Below are positions 1 to 9,247 of a DNA stretch of 64,000 nucleotides, piece by piece (position 1 is the first letter of the stretch; every line of letters begins with the position of its first letter). The notes under the pieces were generated by a model. It had not been told where the DNA came from. It saw nothing but the letters and a program-made list of their open reading frames with translations, and did no database searches. This stretch comes from Flectonema sp. DT1601 (Eukaryota > Euglenozoa > Diplonemea > Diplonemida > Diplonemidae): contig OZ025786.1 in the NCBI GenBank assembly GCA_964019425.1, positions 248,001-312,000 of the forward strand. The letters run 5' to 3'. The position numbers were made by a program, and so were the translations under genes.

Positions 1-147
1 ATAAATAAAAGACTATTCAGATAAGTCTTACATTTCATTGAACGCAGAGAGAATGAGAAAATAGATAACATTCGACCAACGGACTTTAATAGTTTATTTC
101 TCTGATATAAAAGTTACCCAACCCAAAAAAAAAAAAAAAAAAAAAAT

Positions 148-2466
148 ATGGCGGAATTAGAAGGGCTCGAAAGACTGCTTCCTGTTGTTAACCAGCTTCA
201 GGATGTGTTCTCAAAAGTTAATATGGTTCACGAACTTGATTTACCGCAAATTGTTGTTGTTGGTGCTCAAAGTACCGGAAAGTCGAGTGTCTTAGAAAAC
301 ATTGTTGGAAAAGATTTCCTTCCAAGAGGCTCTGGAATCGTCACCAGAAGACCTCTGGTTCTGCAAATGACAAAGTTGACCGCTGAAGAAGAAGAAAGTA
401 GAAAAAGTCGTTCTGAAGCAACCGAGTGGGGTACATTTTTGCACAAACCGGGTGTTGTGTATACTGACTTCGTAGAAATAAAAAATGAAATCTCAAGAGA
501 AACTGAACGACTCTGTGGTGACAAGAAAGGTGTCAGCTCTGACCCTATAAGACTTAATGTAACATCTCCAAACTGCTTGGACCTGACAGTTATTGATTTG
601 CCTGGTCTGACTAAGATTGCTGTTGATGGTCAACAAGAAAATATAAAAGAAGCAATTGAGGACATGGCAATTGAATATTGCAAACCTAAGAACACAATAA
701 TACTCGCAGTCACAGCAGCTAATACTGACATTGCAAACTCTGACGCTCTTCAATTAGCGAGAAGGGTTGATCCTCAAGGTGATCGTACTATCGGAGTGTT
801 AACTAAATTAGACTTAATGGATGCTGGTACCAACGCTCTTGATGTCCTTAAGGGTAATGTCGTTAAGTTAAAAAGAGGTTTTGTAGGACTTGTCAACAGG
901 TCTCAAAGAGACATTGATATGATGAAAAATGTTAAGGATTCGTTGGAATCAGAGATGGATTTTTTTAAAAGTCATCCAATCTACTCAAAATATGCCAACA
1001 AGCAGTTAGGAACTAAATTCTTAACTCAGACTCTGAGTGATAATTTATTAGTTCATATTAGGAAATGTCTTCCTGAGTTAAAACAGAATATCGAAAACTT
1101 ACTAAAGCAAACTGACCTTTTACTTAAAGAGTACGGCCAAAGTGAAATGGGACCTGGTTCCAAACTGCTACAGCTACTCTCATCATACTCAACCAGTATT
1201 ATTCAAAACTTAGACGGATCAAACGTACCAGGACAGATTAGCAGTAAGATTGAAAAGACCAGAGGAGGGGCTAAGATCAACAGCATGTTCTCGACGGCAT
1301 TCGTTCCTCACTTAGAAAAATTATCACCTCTGGATAGCATTGACGATGATCAGGTTCAAACAATAATTAGTAGTTGTCAGGGAACTAGAAATAAACTTTT
1401 TATTCCTGAACAGGCTTTTGAAGCACTTTGTAGAATCTGTATCAGGTCTCTCGAGAGTCCTTCTTATAAATTAGTTGACCTCGCTCATGATGAATTAGTT
1501 AACTTAACTGAGGATACTTCACAGTCTTTGGCAAGATATCCTAAATTGCAATCATGTGTATCAGACTACATGAAAATATTTCTTCTTGAGTACAAAGAAC
1601 CTTTGACAGCATTTGTAGGAAACTTAATGGACATGGAAACCGCTCACATTAACACAAACGTATGTTTCTTTTTTTTGGTGACGGGCTAAGGCAAGAACAG
1701 AAATCTCACGTAGAGCATAAGGGTAAAAACTTGCTCGATACGCGATCTTCAGTACCGATCCACGGTGTGAAAGCATGGCCTAATAACTTTATCACTTTTC
1801 TATTCATTCAAACACAGCATCCTGAATTCTACAACGGAGGATCAATTGATTCTCTGATCGTGAGCTGGACGCAGTCAAAGCCTGATACGACTCCCCAGAC
1901 AGCGGTATGTTATTTCTTTTTTTGCACCAAACGAAGTCTGAGAAGAAACTATTCAGATTAAAAGCCGTTTATTTATTATGTCAAATGTTATCTATTTCCC
2001 TGTGGGCTCAGTAAAACTAGCTGAGATCAACAAAATATATAAGGCTGCTTATCTGAATGGTTTATTTTAAATTTTAGTCATGAAAAATATATTTTTTTTT
2101 TCAAAAAAAATTAAATAACAGCAACTACCTACTGCTGATGATATGGAGTACACGGGAGTAGCTGATCCAAAGTCACAAAGAGAGATGGAAATTATCAGAG
2201 AATTGGTGTCAACTTACTTTAAAATAACAAAGAAACACATGCAAGACCACGTTCCAAAAGCTATTATCCATTTCTTGGTTAATCGGACAAAGGAGAATAT
2301 CAATACCAGGTTGGTAGAAGAATTTTATAAGGAAGAGTTGTTTGAAACACTTCTTGAAGAGAAAGACGACATCACAAGGAGACGTATGGCAGCTCAAGAG
2401 ATGGCAGCCAGCTTGAAGGAGGCGTTGAAGACGTTAGAAAAAGTAAAATACTTTCGTCTGTCTTAG
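148..2466 (+). CDS. Dynamin-related GTPase, Drp1/Vps1 type, three exons
   Basis: Exons are 148-1659, 1818-1904 and 2122-2466; both introns begin GTATGT and end in ACAG. The joined protein is about 647 residues. The GTPase domain has the P-loop GAQSTGKSS (about residues 41-49), the switch DLPGLTK (about 150) and the base-recognition TKLD (about 219). The stalk follows, with HINTNHPEF rebuilt exactly across the first exon junction. The GTPase effector domain is at the end, with ARRMAAQEMAASLKEAL-like helices. There is no PH domain and no proline-rich tail, so this is the fission/vacuolar class rather than classical endocytic dynamin. Dynamins of this class polymerise around membrane tubules and cut them by GTP hydrolysis, commonly at mitochondria, peroxisomes or endosomes. 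The start follows a run of 21 A. Identity is firm; which organelle it serves is unknown. Confidence 0.95.
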
Positions 2467-3294
2467 GTCTTTTATCGATCTGTTTGCCCTTATACTTTCT
2501 TCATTCTAGCTTTGTTCATTTTCGTATTAGACGTTACATTTTTATTCTGCAATCACAAGTGAGTTGTCATACCCCCCCCTTTTGTTATTTTATTTTATTT
2601 TTAAAAAAAGAGGAAAATAAAAAAAAAACTTTTTTTTTTATTAAAAAAAAAGACGTAGTACAAAATTTTAGCGAAATCGCCCAAAAGCACTTTTTTTTTT
2701 GAATGCGCCTCCCTGAGTGGGGGTGCACCCATCTAAAAAAGGTTTTTTTTATTTTTTCGTTAATAAATTTCTGTGTGAGTTTTCTTCATTGTTCATCCCT
2801 ACCGGCAGGCCGTTGTTTTTTTCGGCTCTGGTCAGTTCCTCTCGTTGATTTCTTTGTTTAAGGGGGGTTTTTTATTATTATTTTTTTTTTTTTTGGTATC
2901 CCTTTGCTTCGCTCAACCACATGAAAACACTAACAAAAGAGAAGGCTTCATCCATTCCAAAATGTTACGATACCTTAAATACAATCCCGTCAGCCCCAAG
3001 AAGTATGAATTCCGCAATTAGTAGGGAATTCCTCATGGCTCGGTAGGCGGGTCAAACAAAAGTTTGAAAAAAAAATAGAAACAAGTCATGACTCCCGTGT
3101 TTTAACATTATCCAGTAAATGAAATTTTTTTTTCTTTTCTTTTTTTTTTTTTCTATCCTAAGGTTTCTGCCTCCTTTGAGAGAAGATGTAAAAAAATACA
3201 AAAAAAAAAAAAAAAAAGTGGGTTACCAACCTGACATCACATTCTCTGTATGGATATCTATGTTTCTTTCACAGTAGTCTCTACAATAAAAAAA
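2467..3294. other. Intergenic stretch, A/T tracts, no gene seen
   Basis: Long A and T runs dominate, and the open frames here are short and low-complexity. A 10-bp palindrome GGGTGCACCC lies at 2721-2730 inside a small GC-rich patch. A pyrimidine-rich tract followed by CAG at 3272-3274 precedes the next gene's start and is a candidate splice acceptor. Confidence 0.6.
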
Positions 3295-3783
3295 ATGAAT
3301 AATTTTGTTTCTCAAAAAGCAGCGAATCAAATTCGACAGGAGATTGTTGATGACTACGCGGAGAAATTAACTCTGAAGGACGAAGAGAAAGAAAAGGCAA
3401 ACGAAAAATGGTTCGGAAGAGGACTGATAGAAAAACTAGAAGAACCGATTGCTGAAAAAGTTATAACAGCAAAATGTCCAAAAGGTCATTCTCTAGAAGC
3501 CACTCCAAGAGAAAAACCTTGGCTATGTCAGGGATCATCAAAATGGAAACCACGCTGCTGCAACGGATCTCACAATAGCAGTTCTCACTATTCATGTACA
3601 GTAGAAAGCTGTACTTCTTGGGATGGTCTTTGTGAAGAACATTTTCACCTTAAAACAAAAGAAGCAGTTAGCAATGATAAGGCCTCATACATGACAAGTT
3701 ACATCCTTAATCGTTACAACAGACCAACTAGACATATTTCACCACCACGACCTAATAGGGGAACCACATTGTCATTTCGATAA
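3295..3783 (+). CDS. Small cysteine/histidine-rich zinc-binding protein
   Basis: A 162-residue protein when started at the ATG at 3295, which sits directly after an A run like other starts here. A start at 3250 would add 15 residues upstream of the candidate acceptor CAG (3272-3274), so I prefer 3295. The N-terminal 50 residues are charged and helical. The centre has CPKGHSLE, PWLCQG, RCCNG, HYSCTVESC and LCEEH in order, a spacing like C1/ZZ-type treble-clef fingers that bind two zinc ions. The tail is basic and proline-rich. I do not recognise an orthologue. The fold class is a moderate inference; function is unknown. Confidence 0.7.
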   Translation: MNNFVSQKAANQIRQEIVDDYAEKLTLKDEEKEKANEKWFGRGLIEKLEEPIAEKVITAKCPKGHSLEATPREKPWLCQGSSKWKPRCCNGSHNSSSHYSCTVESCTSWDGLCEEHFHLKTKEAVSNDKASYMTSYILNRYNRPTRHISPPRPNRGTTLSFR

Positions 3784-3928
3784 AAAAAAAAAAAAAACCT
3801 TTGTTTTTGTTTACAAAATAGATTATATTATTATTTGTTATTGTTATGTTTATTGGTTTCCCACAATTTTTTTTTTTTTTCCCCACGTAACCGTCATTTC
3901 TACACAAAGAATAAAAACACACAAAATA

Positions 3929-6243
3929 ATGAATGTACGAAGTCTTAATACAGTAGCCGCTAGGCTACATACCTGTCGTAGATTCAACAAATCAAAAGTT
4001 GGTTGGCAAGGATCGGTTTCAACGAATAAAGATCCAGAAGATGACGTGAATACAAAATTCCGTTGGGATCAACCAGTAACAACCATAGACAAGAATGCAC
4101 AACAGGTAGGATACGGTGAGATAGAAGCTTTACGAAAACAAGAACCCTCAGCTGATATAACATCACTCGTAATGAGGATGATTAATAAGAAGGAGGTTCA
4201 ACATTTAATAGCCGACAGTCTCACTCCATACGATCAACTTGATCCTGTATTAATATCAGCTTTACTTAGAGACGAATTGGATGATTTCTTACAAAAACGA
4301 AACGTCACTTGCGATGAATTCAACGAAGACTATTTAATTGTTAGAAATCCAAAAACTACATCGTATGAACTTCGTCAAGCATTTCGTAAAAAGTATGTTT
4401 TTTTATTTTTTATTTTTTAAGAACCCTTATGGAGATAAGAGCGCAAAATTTCCATTGCTAGGCAGGTAGAGGTCTGTACCTGGTTTGGTGCCATATCGTG
4501 CGCAAGAAATAATGTCCTCGTTAACCCACTACCCATGTGAGAGACTTACTTATGTTGTCCACTGAGTAGATGTTTTCTCGTACTTCACATTTTATTTATT
4601 TCTGTTTGAATTCTTTACCTTTAAAGCGCAGAATTTCCATTGCTAAGCAGGTAGAGGTCTGTACCTGATTTGGTGCCATAAACTGCGCGAGAAGTAGGTT
4701 GATTTTTTTTTTTTTTGTATAGCAACGCTCCCATGAAACAGATAAAGAAGTCATGAACTCAAACTTCTTTTAATCTCAGCCGTTTAGTTAAGGGAGCCCT
4801 CCATGTTGGTTTGCCTTTTACACTTTTAATTTCAAAAGCGCAGAATTTCCATTGCTAAGCAGGTAGAGGTCTGTACCTGATTTGGTGCCATAAACTGCGC
4901 GAGAATACCAACTAAGTGAGTCTCTGTTGTTATAATTTATTAACAACAACAATAACAACAACAGGTATCACTTCAATCCGTATGCAGTCACATACAAAGA
5001 AGAAGAATTGATCATAAGTGATGAAGACGCTAAGAAGCTTCGATACAAAACAGTTACAGTAGCATGGGAGAAGACATCCATAGCGATAGAATATAGAAAG
5101 TGGGAACAGAAAATGGAAGAAATTTTTGATTTTGGTTTCGCTGCACCAGAACTAATTGAGTTGAAGAAGATTGTCAATACGCCCAAAGGACATTCAGCTG
5201 TATCGCTTTATCAACATAATACTCTTGGTGTACTGTACAGAGCTTTTATGTACACAGGTCGTATAGACGGATTAGGTGCAGAGAAGCTATTCTCACCAAG
5301 GTATCTTCCGACGTGGGCTGAAGTTGATGACATTTTTAAACTTGATTTGGCAAAGCCTCACCAATGGAAGCCACTTTCTGCCACTAAAGCCATTGATAAG
5401 GTCAGACTGCTTGATGACTACAACAGAGATTATAACGGGTATTTTCATAACGTATCTTATGCAACTTTTATGAGTTATTTTTCTGATTTACATATGAGTG
5501 CTTTACCTCTGAAATACCATTGTAAGTGTACTGGAACTCTGATTGTACCCACACAGGAATATATTGATTCTTTAGCGACGTATCTCGTGGAGAGATCGCT
5601 TGCGTTTAAGTCAATTGATGTTCCTGTTGTGGAAGTTGGATCAGGATCGGGTAGGCTTTCATATTTCTTGAATGAAAATGAAATTATTAAAAAAGCGGGA
5701 CTGACAGTAATCGCAACAGATCAGAATCCAATCACCTCTCATGGTCTTTTAGGAATTCCAAGCAACGACATCGATCTTTTTAAACCGTTTAAAAACGAAG
5801 CACTATCTCACGAAGAAGCCGTGTTAAAGTATAAACCAGCCATCATAATCTCTCAAATGACACCTAACGGAGTTGACTGGACTGCGAGTTGGAGGTCAAA
5901 ACCTTTCGTTTTAGAGTACGTCCTTATCGGGATACCTGACTCGCCATCAAGTGGTAAAGCATGGCAAACATGGGGTGTTGTTTGGGGATCTGCTTCAGCA
6001 GTTCGTATCATCCCTCCATACGTAAGAGATGGGTTTAAAAAAACATATTTAGATAACATCTCCAGGTATCTCATAGGACAGGATGAACATGGTCAGTGTC
6101 AAGGTCTTCACAGAGCTGTGTCATTTAAGAGACTGACAGCACCAGAGCATATTATAAGAAGACATTTAGTTCCAAAGATGGTACCAATTTTATTCGTGTC
6201 ATTCTTTATTGGGTTAGCGTATCTGTCGATGCCTGAAGAGTAG
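3929..6243 (+). CDS. Methyltransferase-fold protein with C-terminal membrane anchor, two exons
   Basis: Exons are 3929-4392 and 4965-6243, with a 572-nt GTATGT...ACAACAG intron; the phase-2 junction rebuilds an AAG codon. The protein is about 580 residues. The N-terminus (MNVRSLNTVAARLHTCRRF) is basic and Ser/Thr-rich with no acidic residue, like a mitochondrial presequence. Around residues 376-390 is VVEVGSGSGRLSYF, the glycine-rich SAM-binding motif I, followed by a strand ending ATDQNP, where an acidic residue usually contacts the ribose. A hydrophobic segment near the C-terminus (MVPILFVSFFIGLAYLSM) would be a single membrane anchor. I first considered the mitoribosomal Rsm22/METTL17 family but saw none of its cysteine motifs. 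Substrate unknown. The intron hosts three small RNA copies, so this gene may double as their host. Confidence 0.8.
4441..4510 (+). ncRNA. H/ACA-like single-hairpin guide RNA, AGA box, copy 1
   Basis: The lower stem pairs GCGCA (4441-4445) with TGCGC (4499-4503). An apical stem pairs CAGGTA with TACCTG. The AGA box is at 4505-4507, leaving three bases to the inferred 3' end. It differs from copies 2 and 3 at seven positions over 68 nt, none in the apical stem. The closing pair of the lower stem is lost, and one upper-stem A-T has become G-T. Single-hairpin H/ACA RNAs with AGA are known from trypanosomatids and Euglena, where they guide pseudouridine formation. Assignment is by structure only. 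Confidence 0.5.
4626..4695 (+). ncRNA. H/ACA-like single-hairpin guide RNA, AGA box, copy 2
   Basis: The lower stem is six perfect pairs, GCGCAG (4626-4631) with CTGCGC (4683-4688). The 5' pocket strand is about positions 7-15 of the RNA. The upper stem can run from about position 16 to 50, capped by CAGGTA/TACCTG. The 3' pocket strand CCATAAA is at positions 51-57, and AGA is at 4690-4692. The first base of the 3' pocket lies 14 nt before the AGA, which is the distance H/ACA RNAs use to set the target uridine. It is identical to copy 3 over the first 68 nt. Confidence 0.55.
4838..4907 (+). ncRNA. H/ACA-like single-hairpin guide RNA, AGA box, copy 3
   Basis: Same structure as copy 2, with the lower stem GCGCAG/CTGCGC and AGA at 4902-4904. 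The first 68 nt match copy 2 exactly, while flanking sequence does not. That sharp loss of similarity at the edges of the 70-nt unit is itself evidence that the unit is a mature RNA. Confidence 0.55.
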
Positions 6244-6452
6244 CCTTTTCATACGAGAATATCGTGAAAATAGTCAGTTCTTAAAGAAATTGAAAACTCG
6301 TATTCAGCCCTCTGTGAGATTATTAATCAATCACTACCTTAGTAGTGTGATGCCGTGTAGGCTTTTAGATAATCGTTTTAGTATCTCAGTTCACGCATTT
6401 AGAATTATACAAATTTTATTTTATTGAAGTAGCAATATAATAATAAAAAAAA

Positions 6453-9077
6453 ATGAAAATACCATCAACGAGGATGATCGATGACATGAAACTTAGATTA
6501 TTCAATCAAGAAGTTAATCGTTTCCCTTACAGAGCAACTACACGACTGGGATTTATATTAGTTGGTAGAGCCAGTCATAGACTTGATGAAATGGCGAGAT
6601 GCCTAACCGCAGCGATCTGGGGAGATGTAAAAGCAACTATTGACATCACATTGTTTTTGTTATCTCCTGATGGAGGTGAAGTTTCCTTGGTTAAAGTTGA
6701 CGTTGTGAAATTTAAAGAAGCAGTTGGACCTGTTCCGGATGAAGAAACAATTATAAAAAAAGTACTCCAGCTTGGTAAACGTGCTAATAAACACCCAACT
6801 CTAAAAGAATGTATTCTCACGGAGTCTTTCTTACAACAGTATGATGACAATAGTGATGTTTTAGTAGAGCTACACGAAGATGCTCAGTTAACTCTGGCAA
6901 GTGGTTTTTCAAATAGCAATTTGAAAAATTCACAAAAACTATCATCGATAAGAAAATTATCATCTGAATGGAATCGAACATTGTGGCTTTTTGGAGTACA
7001 CGAAGATTTCCTTAAAGAGGTCAGAACAGTTCGAGAACATCTACAAAAAGTACTGCAACACACGATAAGGGTATCTCTAGGACCTGTCTCATTACACAGC
7101 AGTGCGTGTGTTCATGTTGTGTGTGGATTTCTTACTGCATGCCGACCGTCAATACCACATAAAGTTTTCGATAGCATAGCTGAAATTATTTTAGATGATA
7201 AACTTAATAACTTATCAATTCTCAATCCGAGACTACGGGTCTCGTTAGATTTAGAATGTGGAATGAGATGTGTTCCAGACAGGGGAGCCATTCATTTTTT
7301 TATCAAAATAGACAACGATTCCTTACACCCAAATATTACAATACACCTATCAACTATAGCTGCTATATGGGCATCGAAAAGTACGTACAGATCGAGGGAT
7401 ACGAAATTACATTTAATATATGAATCAGACGTTGTTAAAACCTATGACAGAACGCTACTTGATTATATGCCTCGACAGAATGATGATGGAAAAGCTCCAA
7501 ATAATAAAAATGTTTTGCTTGCTTTGGAAAAGTGTAATCTTGAAATGAAATCCTCTGATGTGATAACGACATTGTTGGAGGCGACTTGTAAGAAAAAAAG
7601 TTTTTTAGTATTGGAGTGTTCTGATAGTCATTGGAGTCATCCTCTTCATGTCGATGATGAATTTATTTCGTGTTCTGATCCACGTCCTCGAGAGGAACCT
7701 TTATTCTGTTTCGTTAACTCTCGATGTCCAGATCTCAGTGAAATATCACAACAAAAACAAGTTGTGAAGATGTCAACTTGTATCCGCGGTTCCTCAACAA
7801 CTATCTTCAGTATTGCAATTCCCAGAGTGATCCTTACACTTCAAGGATTGCACAGTTTAGGAAGGCTTAAAGGACTTGTTCGTAAATATGGTTCTTGTGA
7901 GAATCAAATAGCGACTTCAACGTCAAAGAACATAACTGCTTCGGAAGTGTTGAATTTTTGGAACTCAGAGGGATTCGAACTTCAGAGAGAACCCAGTCCT
8001 GGAGATGAAATCATCACTAAATCACCAACATGGACAATCACTGCTCCGGTAGCAGCCGTACGGGCTCAGGGAACAATGGCTTTCTTGGGTGTGTTAACAA
8101 CTACAAATGACCGAATTCAAGTCATATGTCCTCTTAGAGACTGGCCAATTGAAGACATTCACTCAATACGAAAGGCACATGCTGGTGATTATATATCACT
8201 GATAGCGACATCAGGATACACACCGAAGGGAAGACTTTCTTTGTTTGCTTCTAAACTAATATCACATACTGTTGGTGAACCAATAGATCATTGTAACCCA
8301 ACTCTTATTAAAACTTATGAAAGTTTTCTCACATGCATAAAACCAAGTGGTAAAGTAACCCACTTAACCTCCACTACCAGGAGTGGTGATCGACCGACAG
8401 TTGCTTGCTTAGCGACAAAGATGTTTAACGACGGGGGTAGATTATACCCAGTACACTTGGTTGAGAAGGATACTAGTGGATTGACGTTGTTTTCGAAAGA
8501 TTCAAAAAAAACAGAAACCTTATCAGAGATGTTAAGGGTCTCTGCCAAGCAGTTTATTGTTGTCGCCTCAGCATTGGAGGGAGTGACTTTACCTGCTCAG
8601 GGAGATACTTGGATCAATGAAAAACCATTAAAAGAAGTTGTCAGAGAAAAAAAAGATGGAAAGGCAAAGAAATCAGCCAACAGAAGACAAGCCTCACGCA
8701 TACCAACTGAGGCTAGAACTGTATTTAAATGTCTTGTGGAGATACCGTCAGCGAAGGCAGTGATACTTTTAGCAAAACCAGAAACTTCGTGTACCCGTCA
8801 GATAAGAAGACATTTATCAGATATCAATCTTTATATTGTTGGTGATCATCTTCAAGGTACGTCTCTTGTGAACAGAAATTTCGCAAAAACGTATTCGTTT
8901 ACATCCACAGCTATTCATTTCTACTCCGCCACGAATCCAAAGTTCTGTGAGATGGGATCAAACGAAGAAACACTATCATCACCTCTACCTGCAGAACTGA
9001 AGTCATTTATATGTTCAATGCCTTGGGATAAGAAAAGTGTTATTGGAACAGAGTTTTCAATTTTAGCGGGTCTCTGA
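6453..9077 (+). CDS. Large protein with degenerate RluA-type pseudouridine synthase domain
   Basis: A single-exon 874-residue protein; the start follows an A run. Residues 1 to about 600 match nothing I recognise. From about 620 to 850 the RluA motifs appear in order: FLTCIKPSG (the KPaG strand), then YPVHLVEKDTSGLTLFSK, then FKCLVEIPSAKAVILLAKPET, then CTRQIRRHLSD...IVGDHLQG (the usual GRTHQIRvHL..iGhPivGD). In active enzymes the second motif is HRLDxxTSG with a nucleophilic Asp. Here the equivalent residue is Glu671 and the preceding Arg-Leu is Leu-Val. The conserved Arg-Gln-Ile-Arg after the third motif is kept. This suggests an RNA-binding relic with no catalysis, perhaps a ribosome component. 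The large N-terminal part is also unusual for the family. Confidence 0.75.
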   Translation: MKIPSTRMIDDMKLRLFNQEVNRFPYRATTRLGFILVGRASHRLDEMARCLTAAIWGDVKATIDITLFLLSPDGGEVSLVKVDVVKFKEAVGPVPDEETIIKKVLQLGKRANKHPTLKECILTESFLQQYDDNSDVLVELHEDAQLTLASGFSNSNLKNSQKLSSIRKLSSEWNRTLWLFGVHEDFLKEVRTVREHLQKVLQHTIRVSLGPVSLHSSACVHVVCGFLTACRPSIPHKVFDSIAEIILDDKLNNLSILNPRLRVSLDLECGMRCVPDRGAIHFFIKIDNDSLHPNITIHLSTIAAIWASKSTYRSRDTKLHLIYESDVVKTYDRTLLDYMPRQNDDGKAPNNKNVLLALEKCNLEMKSSDVITTLLEATCKKKSFLVLECSDSHWSHPLHVDDEFISCSDPRPREEPLFCFVNSRCPDLSEISQQKQVVKMSTCIRGSSTTIFSIAIPRVILTLQGLHSLGRLKGLVRKYGSCENQIATSTSKNITASEVLNFWNSEGFELQREPSPGDEIITKSPTWTITAPVAAVRAQGTMAFLGVLTTTNDRIQVICPLRDWPIEDIHSIRKAHAGDYISLIATSGYTPKGRLSLFASKLISHTVGEPIDHCNPTLIKTYESFLTCIKPSGKVTHLTSTTRSGDRPTVACLATKMFNDGGRLYPVHLVEKDTSGLTLFSKDSKKTETLSEMLRVSAKQFIVVASALEGVTLPAQGDTWINEKPLKEVVREKKDGKAKKSANRRQASRIPTEARTVFKCLVEIPSAKAVILLAKPETSCTRQIRRHLSDINLYIVGDHLQGTSLVNRNFAKTYSFTSTAIHFYSATNPKFCEMGSNEETLSSPLPAELKSFICSMPWDKKSVIGTEFSILAGL

Positions 9078-9247
9078 TGGAGCACTCAAGTCGTTTCTCA
9101 ACTACCAATCGTATGATACTTTTTATCTATTGTTCGTAACGCTTTATATCACGTGAATCTGGTTTTTTTTTTTTTTTTTTTTTAAATTAAAGTTGGGTTT
9201 ATTATTTATTCTTTTCTCTCCCTATCAGCTTTTAAAAAGAAACAACG

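Larger units (their letters stand above)
4393..4964 (+). other. Intron carrying a small-RNA cluster
   Basis: This is the longest intron in the window. It starts GTATGT and ends in an ACAACAG string. Three copies of one 70-nt hairpin RNA lie inside, starting 185 and 212 nt apart, with unrelated sequence between them. Between copies 2 and 3 is another possible fold: GCTCCC (4727-4732) can pair with GGGAGC (4792-4797), enclosing AAAGAAGT (4744-4751) paired with ACTTCTTT (4763-4770). Confidence 0.75.

Noticed and set aside
4441-4907. Reading the three 70-nt copies as a transposable SINE
   Set aside because: No A/B boxes, no A-rich tail shared by the copies, no target-site duplications, and the stem plus AGA geometry is kept.
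3929-6243. Assignment of the methyltransferase-like gene to mitoribosomal Rsm22/METTL17
   Set aside because: The cysteine motifs of that family were not seen, and the C-terminal anchor does not fit.
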